Positions 7,820 to 15,705 of a stretch of 46,922 bases of DNA are shown here, in pieces; within the stretch, counting starts at the first letter, position 1, and each line of letters begins with the position of its first letter. Position numbers and translations under genes: made by a program. Source of the DNA: an uncultured Clostridia bacterium (GTDB lineage: Bacteria; Bacillota; Clostridia; Oscillospirales; Acutalibacteraceae); contig CAMJMQ010000021.1 of NCBI GenBank assembly GCA_946407065.1, positions 1-46,922 on the forward strand. Reading direction: 5' to 3'. The notes below the pieces were generated by a model, which saw only the letters and a list, made by a program, of their open reading frames with translations, had not been told where the DNA came from and ran no database searches.

Positions 7820-7904
7820 TGGATGATTCCTGTCATCCTAAACTTCCGGCGCGTCATAACGGCAGAGTTTGCATAGGGTGACCGAAATAATCCGAACCTG
7901 CCGA
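7820..7904. repeat. GTCACCCTA palindromic dispersed repeat, copy 2
   Basis: The left arm GGATGATTCCTGTCATCCTA and the right arm AGGGTGACCGAAATAATCC are imperfect complements and could form a long hairpin. The right arm and AATCCGAACCTGC match sequence at 31-58 (opposite strand) and 42917-42950. Confidence 0.55.
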
Positions 7905-7956
7905 AAACGGCAATATTTTGACTTATCAATCTCGGCTGACACAAAGGAGGCTGTTC

Positions 7957-8760
7957 GTGGATAACCGCAAGGTCATATACTATCAGGATGAACTCAACGA
8001 CGAATTTTCCACGGCGGTCATCGAAGCAAAGAAGATCGACGGCGATTACGTTTATGACCGCAAGGGTCCCATTCGCGCATTCACCCGCTTTTTCTGGTAT
8101 CGTATCGTCGCGACGCCGATCGCGTATCTGTACGCGAAGTTCAACTTGCACCAACGCACGGTCGGTCGCGAAAAGCTCAAGCCCTTTCGCAAGCTGGGTA
8201 TCTACCTGTACGGCAACCACACGCAGGCGATCGGGGATCCCTTCACGCCCAACGTCTTTTGCTTTCCCCAGCGGGTGTCCTTCATCGTACACGCCAACAA
8301 CGTGTCGATGCCGTATCTCGGACGGATCAATCCCTCGCTGGGTGCGATCCCGCTGCCCGATACGCGGGACGCTTACCGCAACTTTCAAGAGTGTATCGCC
8401 GGACGGATCGAGAAGCATCACGCCGTCGTGATCTACCCCGAGGCGCATATCTGGCCGTATTACACCCATATCCGCCCCTTCCCCGACGGCTCCTTCGGCT
8501 ATCCCGCCAAGGACGGCACACCTGTGTTCTGCTTTGTCAACACCTACCAAAAACGCGGCAACAAGCGTAAACCGCGTATGACGACCTATATCGACGGACC
8601 GTTTTACCCCGATATGGAGCTGCCCCTCAAGCAGCGCCGTAAGAAGCTGCGCGACGAGGTGTACGCGCAAATGTGCAAGCGCGCCGAGCTCTCCAATGTC
8701 GAGGTCATCCAATACATCAAAAAGGAAAAAGAGGACGACGCGGCACAACAGGCTGAGTAA
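7957..8760 (+). CDS. Lysophospholipid-acyltransferase-like protein
   Basis: I chose the GTG at 7957 because AAAGGAGG lies 6 nt upstream; the longer ORF start has no ribosome site. The 267-residue product looks like an LPLAT acyltransferase. LYGNHTQAIGDPF (residues 84-96) is the catalytic block, although His88 and Asp94 are five residues apart instead of the usual four. VIYPEAHIWPYY stands where the family has its glycerol-phosphate-binding FPEG-type motif. A hydrophobic stretch near residues 45-62 may bind the membrane. It heads a three-gene set with two GT8 proteins, and the fused LPLAT domain in the third gene carries a similar YPEQSMW motif. Acceptor lipid unknown. Confidence 0.72.
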   Translation: MDNRKVIYYQDELNDEFSTAVIEAKKIDGDYVYDRKGPIRAFTRFFWYRIVATPIAYLYAKFNLHQRTVGREKLKPFRKLGIYLYGNHTQAIGDPFTPNVFCFPQRVSFIVHANNVSMPYLGRINPSLGAIPLPDTRDAYRNFQECIAGRIEKHHAVVIYPEAHIWPYYTHIRPFPDGSFGYPAKDGTPVFCFVNTYQKRGNKRKPRMTTYIDGPFYPDMELPLKQRRKKLRDEVYAQMCKRAELSNVEVIQYIKKEKEDDAAQQAE

Positions 8761-8837
8761 GGCTGAAAAAGCTGTCATCCTTTTTCCCGGCTGACCCTTT
8801 GTCGGCACATCATGAATTCAATCAACGGAGGTATAAC

Positions 8838-9680
8838 ATGGTAAACGTACTATTCTGCGGAAACGACGGTGTTTTCGACGGATTTCTCACCTGCGCCTTA
8901 TCGCTGATGAAGCGCACCAAATCCGACGAGCCCTTTGCGTTTCGGATCTTTACCATGGAGCTGACCCGCCTGAGTCCCAAATATACCGGTATTCCCGAGG
9001 AGCGGATCGAGCTGCTCCGCAAGACCGTCCAACAATATAATCCCGAAAACACCTTAAAGGTCATCGACGTCACCGAACTATATGAGCAGGAGTTCGCCCA
9101 TTGTCCGAATGAAGGCGCCTACTGCTCCCCCTACACCCTGCTGCGGTTGCTCGCCGATCTGGTCGACGACATCCCCAAGGACGACAAACTCTTGTATCTC
9201 GACGCAGATATCCTCTTCCAGCGTGATGTGCATCTGCTGTATGATATCGACCTTGAGGGCTATGAATACGCCGCGGCACGCGACCACTACGGCAAATACC
9301 TCCTCTATCCCAACTACATCAACGCCGGCGTTGTGCTGTTCAATATGAAAGAAGCGCGCAAGAACGGCTTGTTCGAAAAGGCACGCCGCGAATTACGCCG
9401 CAAAAAATTCCTGTTTGCCGATCAGACAGCGCTGATCCACGCGACAACCAAGAAAAAGCTGTTGCCCCAGCGCTTCAACGATCAAAAATTCCTCCACCCG
9501 CATACGGTGGTCAGGCATTTTTCCAAGCGCCTGTTCTACACCCCCTACCCGCATACCGAGAACATCAAGCAGTGGCAGGTCGACAAGGTACACAACATCT
9601 TCGGCTACTATGAATTTGACGATATCCTCAACGAATATCTCACCATTATGACCAAGAGTAAAAAGACTGAGACGGAGTAA
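8838..9680 (+). CDS. GT8-family glycosyltransferase
   Basis: A 280-residue protein with the fold and motifs of glycosyltransferase family 8 (LgtC/glycogenin-like). It has an N-terminal nucleotide-sugar strand (VNVLFCGND), SPYTLLRLL, then the metal-binding DxD motif YLDADILF (DAD 122-124), and NYINAGVVLFNM, the usual second block. A late HFSKRLFYTPYP follows. GGAGG lies 7 nt before the ATG; a longer upstream start is unsupported. It lies 77 nt after the acyltransferase gene and 3 nt before the GT8-LPLAT fusion. It likely adds a hexose from a nucleotide sugar to a lipid or glycan made by this cassette; the substrate is unknown. Confidence 0.85.
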   Translation: MVNVLFCGNDGVFDGFLTCALSLMKRTKSDEPFAFRIFTMELTRLSPKYTGIPEERIELLRKTVQQYNPENTLKVIDVTELYEQEFAHCPNEGAYCSPYTLLRLLADLVDDIPKDDKLLYLDADILFQRDVHLLYDIDLEGYEYAAARDHYGKYLLYPNYINAGVVLFNMKEARKNGLFEKARRELRRKKFLFADQTALIHATTKKKLLPQRFNDQKFLHPHTVVRHFSKRLFYTPYPHTENIKQWQVDKVHNIFGYYEFDDILNEYLTIMTKSKKTETE

Positions 9681-9683
9681 GAT

Positions 9684-11474
9684 ATGATGAACCAGAAGAA
9701 AAACATTCCGATATTTTACGCGTGCGACGAAGGCTTTATCAAGTACTCCGTCGTATCCATCCATTCGATGATGGTGAACGCCTCACCCGATTATCACTAC
9801 AGCATCTATATCCTGCACGCGGGGATCTCTGAAAAGACGCAGAGAAAGGCGACCAAGCTCGCCGAGGACAACGAAAACTTTGACGTCATCTTCACCGACG
9901 TCAGCGAGCGTCTGCACGCCATCACCGACGCGCTCCCCGTGCGTGATTACTACAGCAATACCACCTACTTCCGCCTGTTCATCGCGGATATGTTCCCCGA
10001 GTATGACAAGGTCATCTATATCGACGGCGACACCGTCGTGCAGGGCGATATCAGCGAGCTGTACCACACCGATCTGGGCGATAAATGGATCGGCGCGTGT
10101 CACGAGCAGGCGATGGTACAGACCGACCATTACGGCACCTACGCCGAGAAGGTCGTGGGCGTATCGCGCCACAACTTCTTCAACGCGGGTCTCTTATTGA
10201 TCAACGCCCGACTCTTCCGTGAAAAGGCGATCCTCAAGCGCTTTGCCGACCGACTGGCGGAATACCAGTTCGTTGTCACACAGGATGAGGACTACCTCAA
10301 CCTGATCTGCAAGGATCACATCCTGTGGCTCGATCAGCGCTGGAACACCGAGGCGTACTGCGCCTTCCCCTATCCCCTCGAAGAAGCGAAGATCATCCAC
10401 TATATCATGGTCAGCAAGCCATGGCACTATCCCGACTGCACCGGCGGCGACATCTTCTGGCGTTACGCCAAAGAGACCGAGGTGTATGACGAGATCAAGA
10501 CGGTGCTCGACAACTTCACCGATGAAGATAAACTAAATGATGCGGAGGTCATGGATAACTTGTTAGCGCTGGCTAAATTTGAAACCGATCGTGAAGATAA
10601 CTATCAAAAACAGCTCGATAACTCTGTCCGTGACAAGGAAAGAGTCGCCATCCTTGAAAAGATCGCTCAGCTCGAGCGCGAAGGCCGCTTTGATGTGGAC
10701 GTCGAGAACGATCCGCCCTCACGCACCCTCATGCCCGATGAGATCGAATACGGCAAGCGCGGCATCACCAAGAAGATGAAGAGCAAGGTAGCCTTTGCCG
10801 CGGCACGCCGCTATGTCAACTCGCTGATCGCCGACAAAAAGCTGATCATCAAGGATATCAAGGGCATCGAGAACTTCCGCAACCTGAACAGCGGCGCGAT
10901 CATCACCTGCAACCACTTCAACGCCTTTGACAGCTTTGCGATCCAGCTGGCGTATGACGCGGCTCAGCAGCCCGATCGCACCTTTTGGCGCGTGATCCGC
11001 GAGGGCAACTATACCTCGTTCCCGGGCTTTTACGGCTTTTTGATGCGCAACTGCAACACCCTGCCCCTCTCCTCCAACCTGCGTACGATGAAGAAATTCA
11101 TGAAGGGCGTCGATATGCTGCTGCAAAAGGGCGATTTCATCCTCGTTTATCCCGAGCAGTCCATGTGGTGGAACTACCGCAAGCCTAAGCCTCTCAAAAA
11201 CGGCGCTTACAGCTTTGCGGTACGCAACAACGTACCCGTCCTGCCGTGCTTTATCACCATGCAGGATTCCGACATCATGGGTGAGGACGGCTTCTTCGTA
11301 CAGGAATACACCATCCACGTCGGCGAGCCGATCTATCCCAACCCCGACCTGTCCTACCGCGAGAGCGTCAAGGATATGCTCAATCGCAACTACACACTGT
11401 GGAAGGAGATCTATGAGCGCGAGTATCACATGCCGCTGGTATACGATACCGCCGAGCTGAAAAATGCCGAATAA
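9684..11474 (+). CDS. GT8 glycosyltransferase fused to an LPLAT acyltransferase
   Basis: A 596-residue two-domain protein. Residues 8-270 are GT8: IPIFYACDEGF, YSNTTYFRLF, DxD motif IDGDTVVQ (114-116), FFNAGLLLIN, and a final HYIMVSKPWHY. A charged, probably helical linker spans about 280-345. Residues 350-580 form an LPLAT domain with CNHFNAFDSF (HX4D, His411 and Asp416), a ..NTLPLSS.. block and LVYPEQSMWW. One chain therefore carries sugar transfer and acyl transfer, suggesting successive steps on one lipid. It is the third gene of the cassette and ends in a strong terminator. The fusion is in frame and continuous, so not an assembly artefact of two short ORFs. Confidence 0.85.
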   Translation: MMNQKKNIPIFYACDEGFIKYSVVSIHSMMVNASPDYHYSIYILHAGISEKTQRKATKLAEDNENFDVIFTDVSERLHAITDALPVRDYYSNTTYFRLFIADMFPEYDKVIYIDGDTVVQGDISELYHTDLGDKWIGACHEQAMVQTDHYGTYAEKVVGVSRHNFFNAGLLLINARLFREKAILKRFADRLAEYQFVVTQDEDYLNLICKDHILWLDQRWNTEAYCAFPYPLEEAKIIHYIMVSKPWHYPDCTGGDIFWRYAKETEVYDEIKTVLDNFTDEDKLNDAEVMDNLLALAKFETDREDNYQKQLDNSVRDKERVAILEKIAQLEREGRFDVDVENDPPSRTLMPDEIEYGKRGITKKMKSKVAFAAARRYVNSLIADKKLIIKDIKGIENFRNLNSGAIITCNHFNAFDSFAIQLAYDAAQQPDRTFWRVIREGNYTSFPGFYGFLMRNCNTLPLSSNLRTMKKFMKGVDMLLQKGDFILVYPEQSMWWNYRKPKPLKNGAYSFAVRNNVPVLPCFITMQDSDIMGEDGFFVQEYTIHVGEPIYPNPDLSYRESVKDMLNRNYTLWKEIYEREYHMPLVYDTAELKNAE

Positions 11475-11483
11475 CAGAATATC

Positions 11484-11520
11484 AGAGGCTATCGCATGTA
11501 TGATGCGGTAGCCTCTTTTT
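11484..11520 (+). terminator. Terminator of the glycolipid cassette
   Basis: AGAGGCTATCGCAT and ATGCGGTAGCCTCT pair almost perfectly over 14 bp with a 4-nt loop, followed by TTTTT. The next 170 bases to 11689 contain no supported gene. Confidence 0.93.
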
Positions 11521-11689
11521 GCGGGGGGCGACCTTTATCCCGCAGCAGAGCATTTGTTTACAAACCGCAGACGCCGCATAATCGCCCCGTCCGGAGCCAT
11601 AATAACGCTGTCATGGTGAAAGATATTGCCCCACCACCCCAATATGTACCCCAAATGATGAAAGTTTTCAGAAACTTACATACAATATA

Positions 11690-11717
11690 TTGACTTTTTC
11701 AAAATTTCTGGTATTAT
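11690..11717 (+). promoter_or_regulatory. Promoter of a 54-residue membrane protein gene
   Basis: TTGACT, 16 nt, TATTAT, about 43 nt before the ATG at 11760. Confidence 0.65.
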
Positions 11718-11759
11718 TTTCTTATACATAGTAATACAATAAGATTCTGGAGGCACAGT

Positions 11760-11924
11760 ATGTTTAATAATTGCGATGGTAAAAAGACTGTTAAGTGGAT
11801 CATCTGGATCGCAGCCGCAGTAGCAGCTATCACAGCTGCTGTTACCGCTTTCTTTGTCATAAAAGAGAAGCAGAAGAGAGAAGAAGAAGAACTTGAGGAA
11901 TACCTCGATTATTCAATACAGTAA
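11760..11924 (+). CDS. Small single-helix membrane protein
   Basis: A 54-residue ORF with its own promoter, a GGAGG ribosome site 6 nt upstream and a strong terminator right after the stop, which together make a real gene. It begins MFNNCDGKK, followed by one Ala-rich transmembrane helix (about residues 11-34, WIIWIAAAVAAITAAVTAFF) and a highly charged tail KEKQKREEEELEEYLDYSIQ. The tail should be cytoplasmic and helical. No family is recognised. It is separated from its neighbours by terminators and repeats, so it is probably a stand-alone gene. Confidence 0.72.
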   Translation: MFNNCDGKKTVKWIIWIAAAVAAITAAVTAFFVIKEKQKREEEELEEYLDYSIQ

Positions 11925-11926
11925 GC

Positions 11927-11962
11927 ACTAAAGGCGGAGGGCAACAGCTCTCCGCTTTTAGT
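11927..11962 (+). terminator. Terminator after the 54-residue gene
   Basis: CTAAAGGCGGAG and CTCCGCTTTTAG form a near-perfect 12-bp stem with an 8-nt loop. Confidence 0.75.
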
Positions 11963-12248
11963 TTGCCGGCGCACCGGTGGGCACGCGTGCCGGGCGCACC
12001 GGTAGGCACACGGACAGGCACGTGTGCCCTTTTCTTTTTGTATTGCAACGCCGCAGATAATTCGTAGGGGACGACGCTGACACGCGTGTCCGACGACCCG
12101 AAAATAACGCCACAGAGGATTGTAGGGTACGGTGCTTGAACACGCGTGTTTGATGTACCGAATGGCAGAAACGAGTTTATCCTATCAAACGCTCCCGATA
12201 TGATAAACGCCCGTCATTCTCGGTACGTCATAAATGCCGTACCCTACA
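11963..12248. repeat. Cluster of short hairpin repeats between genes
   Basis: This spacer has no supported gene. It holds GGCACGCGTGCC and GGCACGTGTGCC palindromes (11975-12030), then hairpins that share GTAGGG or CCCTAC edges: 12064-12100, 12121-12160 and 12221-12248. The last contains GGTACGTCATAAATGCCGTACC. The same edge sequences recur at 18.1-18.5, 42.07 and 42.86 kb, so this is a mobile or recombining repeat family (the 22-nt hairpin reads as GGTAC, a spacer and GTACC). Confidence 0.65.
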
Positions 12249-12298
12249 ACACTCTGCATCGTTTCAGCGTCCCGTAATTCCTCATTCCTCATTCAAAC

Positions 12299-12652
12299 CT
12301 ACTTCTCCTTCGGTCTGCTGACCAGTCCGGCGATCAGCGACAGCACTACCGCCGCGCCGATCCCGGCCGCCGCCGCGGACAACGCGCCTGTCAGGATGCC
12401 GATCGCGCCGTCCTTGTCCACCGCGTCGCGCACACCCTGCGCCATCAAATGACCGAAGCCCGACAGCGGTACTGTCGCTCCCGCGCCCGCGAACTGCGTC
12501 AGCGGCTCATACAACCCGATCGCCGACAACACCACGCCCGCGACCACAAACCCCGTCAGGATACGGGCAGGGGTCAGCGAGGTGCGGTCAATCAGCACCT
12601 GTCCGATCAGGCACAATGCTCCACCCACCAAAAAAGCCCATAAAAACTGCAT
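12299..12652 (-). CDS. spoVAE: Stage V sporulation protein AE
   Basis: A 117-residue membrane protein with four hydrophobic segments. It matches SpoVAE (SpoVAEb) from the first residues, FLWAFLVGGALCLIGQ, through LTPARIL and the GHLMAQGV segment. SpoVA proteins form the inner-membrane channel that moves dipicolinic acid into the forespore and out during germination. AAAGGAG lies 9 nt before the ATG. Its usual neighbours spoVAC and spoVAD are absent; it lies alone, divergent from rnfC and followed by repeats. Family call firm; whether partners lie elsewhere cannot be seen here. Confidence 0.88.
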   Translation of the reverse strand: MQFLWAFLVGGALCLIGQVLIDRTSLTPARILTGFVVAGVVLSAIGLYEPLTQFAGAGATVPLSGFGHLMAQGVRDAVDKDGAIGILTGALSAAAAGIGAAVVLSLIAGLVSRPKEK

Positions 12653-12716
12653 TTATTATCTCTCCTTTATTCCTTATTCTTCGACAATAAGTTATTAATT
12701 TAACAATCTTTTTATA

Positions 12717-12745
12717 TTGAAAAACTGCGCTAATAATGTTATTAT
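12717..12745 (+). promoter_or_regulatory. Promoter of the rnf operon
   Basis: TTGAAA, 17 nt, TATTAT, about 70 nt before the rnfC start. Just upstream, 12689-12706 ends in TTAACAA, one perfect half of a Rex-type redox operator; the other half is degenerate (4 of 7), so Rex control is only a possibility. Confidence 0.75.
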
Positions 12746-12815
12746 ATATAAATGGCGTGATTTAATACGTTAAAGAGTAAAATTCTTCTATATATGATAT
12801 GAAGGAGGTATATTT

Positions 12816-14189
12816 TTGGCTGAACTTAGTTTTCCTAAGCGACCCTACCGCACCAAAGGCGGTGTGCACGCTCCGCACAACAAGAATACAGCACACAAAG
12901 AGAGCGTGATGTTGCCGGTGCCGAGCATGGTCGCTCTGCCGATGACACAGCATATCGGCGCGCCGTGTAAGCCGCTGGTCAAGGTCGGCGACATCGTGGA
13001 CGTCGGGCAGAAGATTGCCGGCAGCGATGCCTTTGTCAGCGCTCCGATCCACGCCAGCGTCTCCGGCAAAGTCAAAAAAATCGACAAGATCACCATGCCC
13101 GACGGCGGTAAGGTAGACGCGATCTTCATCGAGAGCGACGGCGAACAGCGCCTCTCTCCCGATATCAAGCCGCCCAAGGTCGATACCCTGTCCGATCTGA
13201 TCACCGCGGTCCGCGAAAGTGGTCTGGTAGGCTTAGGCGGCGCGGGATTCCCGACTTCCGTCAAGCTCAACATCCCCTCGGACAAAAACGTCGACACCCT
13301 GATCATCAATGTCGCCGAGTGCGAGCCCTACATCACCTCCGACCACCGCGAGATCCTCGAAAACTCATGGGACGTGGTCTCGGGCATCATCACGGTCAAG
13401 GAGTTCCTTAATATCCACCGCGTGATCATCGGTATCGAGAACAATAAGCCCGACGCGATCAAGGCGCTGCGCGAGATCGCTGACAGCAAGGTCGATCCCG
13501 AGGATGAGATCCGCGTACTGCCCATCAAGGCGACCTATCCGCAGGGCGCTGAGAAGATCCTGATCAAGGCGTGCACCGGACGCGAGGTCCCCGTGGGCGG
13601 TCTGCCCAGTGACGCGGGCTGTCTGGTGATGAACGTCGGTTCCATCGCCTTTATCTCCCGCTATCTCAAGACAGGTATCCCGCTGATCTCCCGCCGACTG
13701 ACGGTCGACGGCGGCTGTATCGAAAATCCTGTCAACGTCATCGCTCCCATCGGCACCCCGATCAGGGAGGTCATCGACTTTGTCGGCGGCTACAAGGAAC
13801 CGCCCTACAAGCTGATCATGGGCGGTCCCATGATGGGTATCGCTCTGCCGAACGATGATCTATACATTCTCAAGCAAAACAACGCGATTCTGGCACTGTC
13901 CGAAAAAGAAGCAAAATACAGCGAGCCCACGGCATGCATCCGCTGCGGCAAATGTCTGGACGCTTGCCCGATGCGCCTACAGCCCTTAGAGCTTGCGAAT
14001 GCGGCAAACCGCGGCGACATCGACGGACTGAAATTCTATAACATCATGAACTGCATGGAATGCGGCTGCTGCTCCTTCGCCTGCCCCGCCAAGCGCCATC
14101 TGGTACAAAATATCCGCATCGGCAAAGCGCTGATCCAAAAGGCAAAGCGTGAAGAGATCGCCGCAAAAGATAAAGGAGGTAAGAAGTAA
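12816..14189 (+). CDS. rnfC: Rnf complex subunit C
   Basis: The NADH- and FMN-binding electron-input subunit of the Rnf complex, which couples ferredoxin:NAD+ electron transfer to Na+ or H+ pumping. The start is a TTG with AAGGAGG 8 nt upstream. The 457-residue protein has an N-terminal sandwich-hybrid domain, a glycine-rich GLGGAGFPTSVKL nucleotide motif near residue 130, the VAECEPYIT segment, and two C-terminal 4Fe-4S motifs: CIRCGKCLDACP and CMECGCCSFACP. It is first in the canonical order C-D-G-E-A-B. It shares one base with rnfD. Confidence 0.96.
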   Translation: MAELSFPKRPYRTKGGVHAPHNKNTAHKESVMLPVPSMVALPMTQHIGAPCKPLVKVGDIVDVGQKIAGSDAFVSAPIHASVSGKVKKIDKITMPDGGKVDAIFIESDGEQRLSPDIKPPKVDTLSDLITAVRESGLVGLGGAGFPTSVKLNIPSDKNVDTLIINVAECEPYITSDHREILENSWDVVSGIITVKEFLNIHRVIIGIENNKPDAIKALREIADSKVDPEDEIRVLPIKATYPQGAEKILIKACTGREVPVGGLPSDAGCLVMNVGSIAFISRYLKTGIPLISRRLTVDGGCIENPVNVIAPIGTPIREVIDFVGGYKEPPYKLIMGGPMMGIALPNDDLYILKQNNAILALSEKEAKYSEPTACIRCGKCLDACPMRLQPLELANAANRGDIDGLKFYNIMNCMECGCCSFACPAKRHLVQNIRIGKALIQKAKREEIAAKDKGGKK

Positions 14190-15139
14190 TGGATACGAAA
14201 TTACATGTTTCCGCCTCCCCGCATTTTAAGGGCAGCAATACCACCCGCCGCATCATGCTCGACGTCATCATCGCGCTGATCCCCGCGTCGATCATGGCAT
14301 GCGTGATCTTCGGCTTGCGCTCCATGGTGCTGATCGCGGTCTGTATCGCGACCTGCGTTGTGCTCGAGTTCATCTCGCGCAAGATCATGAAGCGCGACAA
14401 CACCATCGGCGACCTCTCCGCCGTCGTGACGGGTCTGTTACTCGCCTTGAATTTACCTGTTGACATCAATCCGCTGATCGCCATGTTCGGCTGTCTGATC
14501 GCGATCGTCGTGGTCAAGCAGATGTTCGGCGGTATCGGTATGAACTTTGTCAATCCCGCGTTGGCGGCGCGTATCGTCCTTTTGGTATCCTTCCCGGGGC
14601 CGATGATGCACTGGGTCACCGCGGCGGGCGCTCCAAAGGCTGCCGCGATCGATGCGACTACTTCCGCGACGCCCCTTGCGGCTGAGCCGGGCGTATATTC
14701 CTATGTCGATCTCCTGCTAGGTCGCTGCGGCGGCTCCATCGGCGAGGTCTGTGCTCTGGCACTGATTTTGGGCGGTATTTATCTGGTCGTCCGCAAGGTC
14801 ATCTCCCCCATCATCCCCTGCGTCTATCTCGGCACAGCGGCTGTGATGAGCCTGATCGTCGGACTCGATCCGCTGTATCAGCTGCTGTCGGGCGGTCTGA
14901 TGATCGGCGCGATCTTTATGGCGACCGACTACACCACCTCCCCCGTCACCAAGTGGGGCAAGGTGATCTACGCGATCGGCTGCGGTATCCTCACGATCCT
15001 GCTCCGCGCCTACTCCAATATGCCCGAGGGCGTTTCCTTCTCGATCCTGTTGATGAATATTCTGGTGCCGCTGATCGAGCGTGCTACCGTTCCCCACACA
15101 CTGGGCTATATTAAAAAGAAGAAGGGGGAGCAGAAATGA
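14189..15139 (+). CDS. rnfD: Rnf complex subunit D
   Basis: Integral membrane subunit with about nine to ten helices, related to NqrB. The periplasmic-side loop carries TTSATPLA near residue 157, matching the S/T-x-A-T motif whose Thr holds FMN covalently. At 316 residues the length is normal. It starts within the rnfC stop (TAATG) with AAAGGAGG upstream, and overlaps rnfG by ATGA. With RnfG and RnfE/RnfA it forms the transmembrane electron path. Confidence 0.95.
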   Translation: MDTKLHVSASPHFKGSNTTRRIMLDVIIALIPASIMACVIFGLRSMVLIAVCIATCVVLEFISRKIMKRDNTIGDLSAVVTGLLLALNLPVDINPLIAMFGCLIAIVVVKQMFGGIGMNFVNPALAARIVLLVSFPGPMMHWVTAAGAPKAAAIDATTSATPLAAEPGVYSYVDLLLGRCGGSIGEVCALALILGGIYLVVRKVISPIIPCVYLGTAAVMSLIVGLDPLYQLLSGGLMIGAIFMATDYTTSPVTKWGKVIYAIGCGILTILLRAYSNMPEGVSFSILLMNILVPLIERATVPHTLGYIKKKKGEQK

Positions 15140-15705
15140 AATACAAAATAACCCCCAAAGCGGTTTTGATCCCGACGCTCTCTCTGTTTTTGATCTGTCT
15201 GGTTGTCACCGCGGCGCTGGCGCTGACCAACAATGTCACCGCCGAGCAGATCGCCGCCAACAACCAGCAGAGCAAGGAAGAAAGCATGCAGACCGTCTGT
15301 CCCGAGGCGAAAACCTTTGAAGAGGTCATCCCCGACGTGATGTATAAGGGCGTGGATGACGGCGGCAAGACGGTGGGCTACGCGATCTCTACCGCTACCC
15401 AAGGCTACGGCGGACAGGTCAAGGTCATGACCGGTATCGCCGACGGCTCTATCATCGCCGTAGACGTTTTCTATAACAATGACGAGACACCGGGTCTCGG
15501 TAAGAACACCTCGGATAAATCCTTCCGCGACCAGTACAACGGTCTGAGCGTCGATCAGGATATCGCCGTCAGCAAAGACAGTGCCTCCGGCAACGCGCAG
15601 ACAGTCGACGCGGTTACCTCCGCGACGATCAGCTCACGCGCCGTGACCAAGGCGGTCAATAAAGCGTGTCAGCTTTATAACGATAATGTAAAGGGGGCAG
15701 AGTAA
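15136..15705 (+). CDS. rnfG: Rnf complex subunit G (FMN-binding)
   Basis: A 189-residue protein with one N-terminal transmembrane helix (about 10-32) and an extracytoplasmic FMN-binding domain. The flavinylation motif is DAVTSATISS near residue 157, where the Thr of SAT is the expected FMN attachment site. ETPGLG, typical of the family, precedes it. It overlaps rnfD by four bases and shares one base with rnfE, so its translation is coupled to both. Confidence 0.95.
   Translation: MKYKITPKAVLIPTLSLFLICLVVTAALALTNNVTAEQIAANNQQSKEESMQTVCPEAKTFEEVIPDVMYKGVDDGGKTVGYAISTATQGYGGQVKVMTGIADGSIIAVDVFYNNDETPGLGKNTSDKSFRDQYNGLSVDQDIAVSKDSASGNAQTVDAVTSATISSRAVTKAVNKACQLYNDNVKGAE

Noticed and set aside
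7783..8808. A 341-codon minus-strand frame opposite the acyltransferase
   Set aside because: The plus strand has a strong ribosome site and acyltransferase motifs; the minus frame has neither.
12689..12706. Rex operator before the rnf operon
   Set aside because: Only one half-site (TTAACAA) is perfect; the other matches 4 of 7, so it is not called as a feature.
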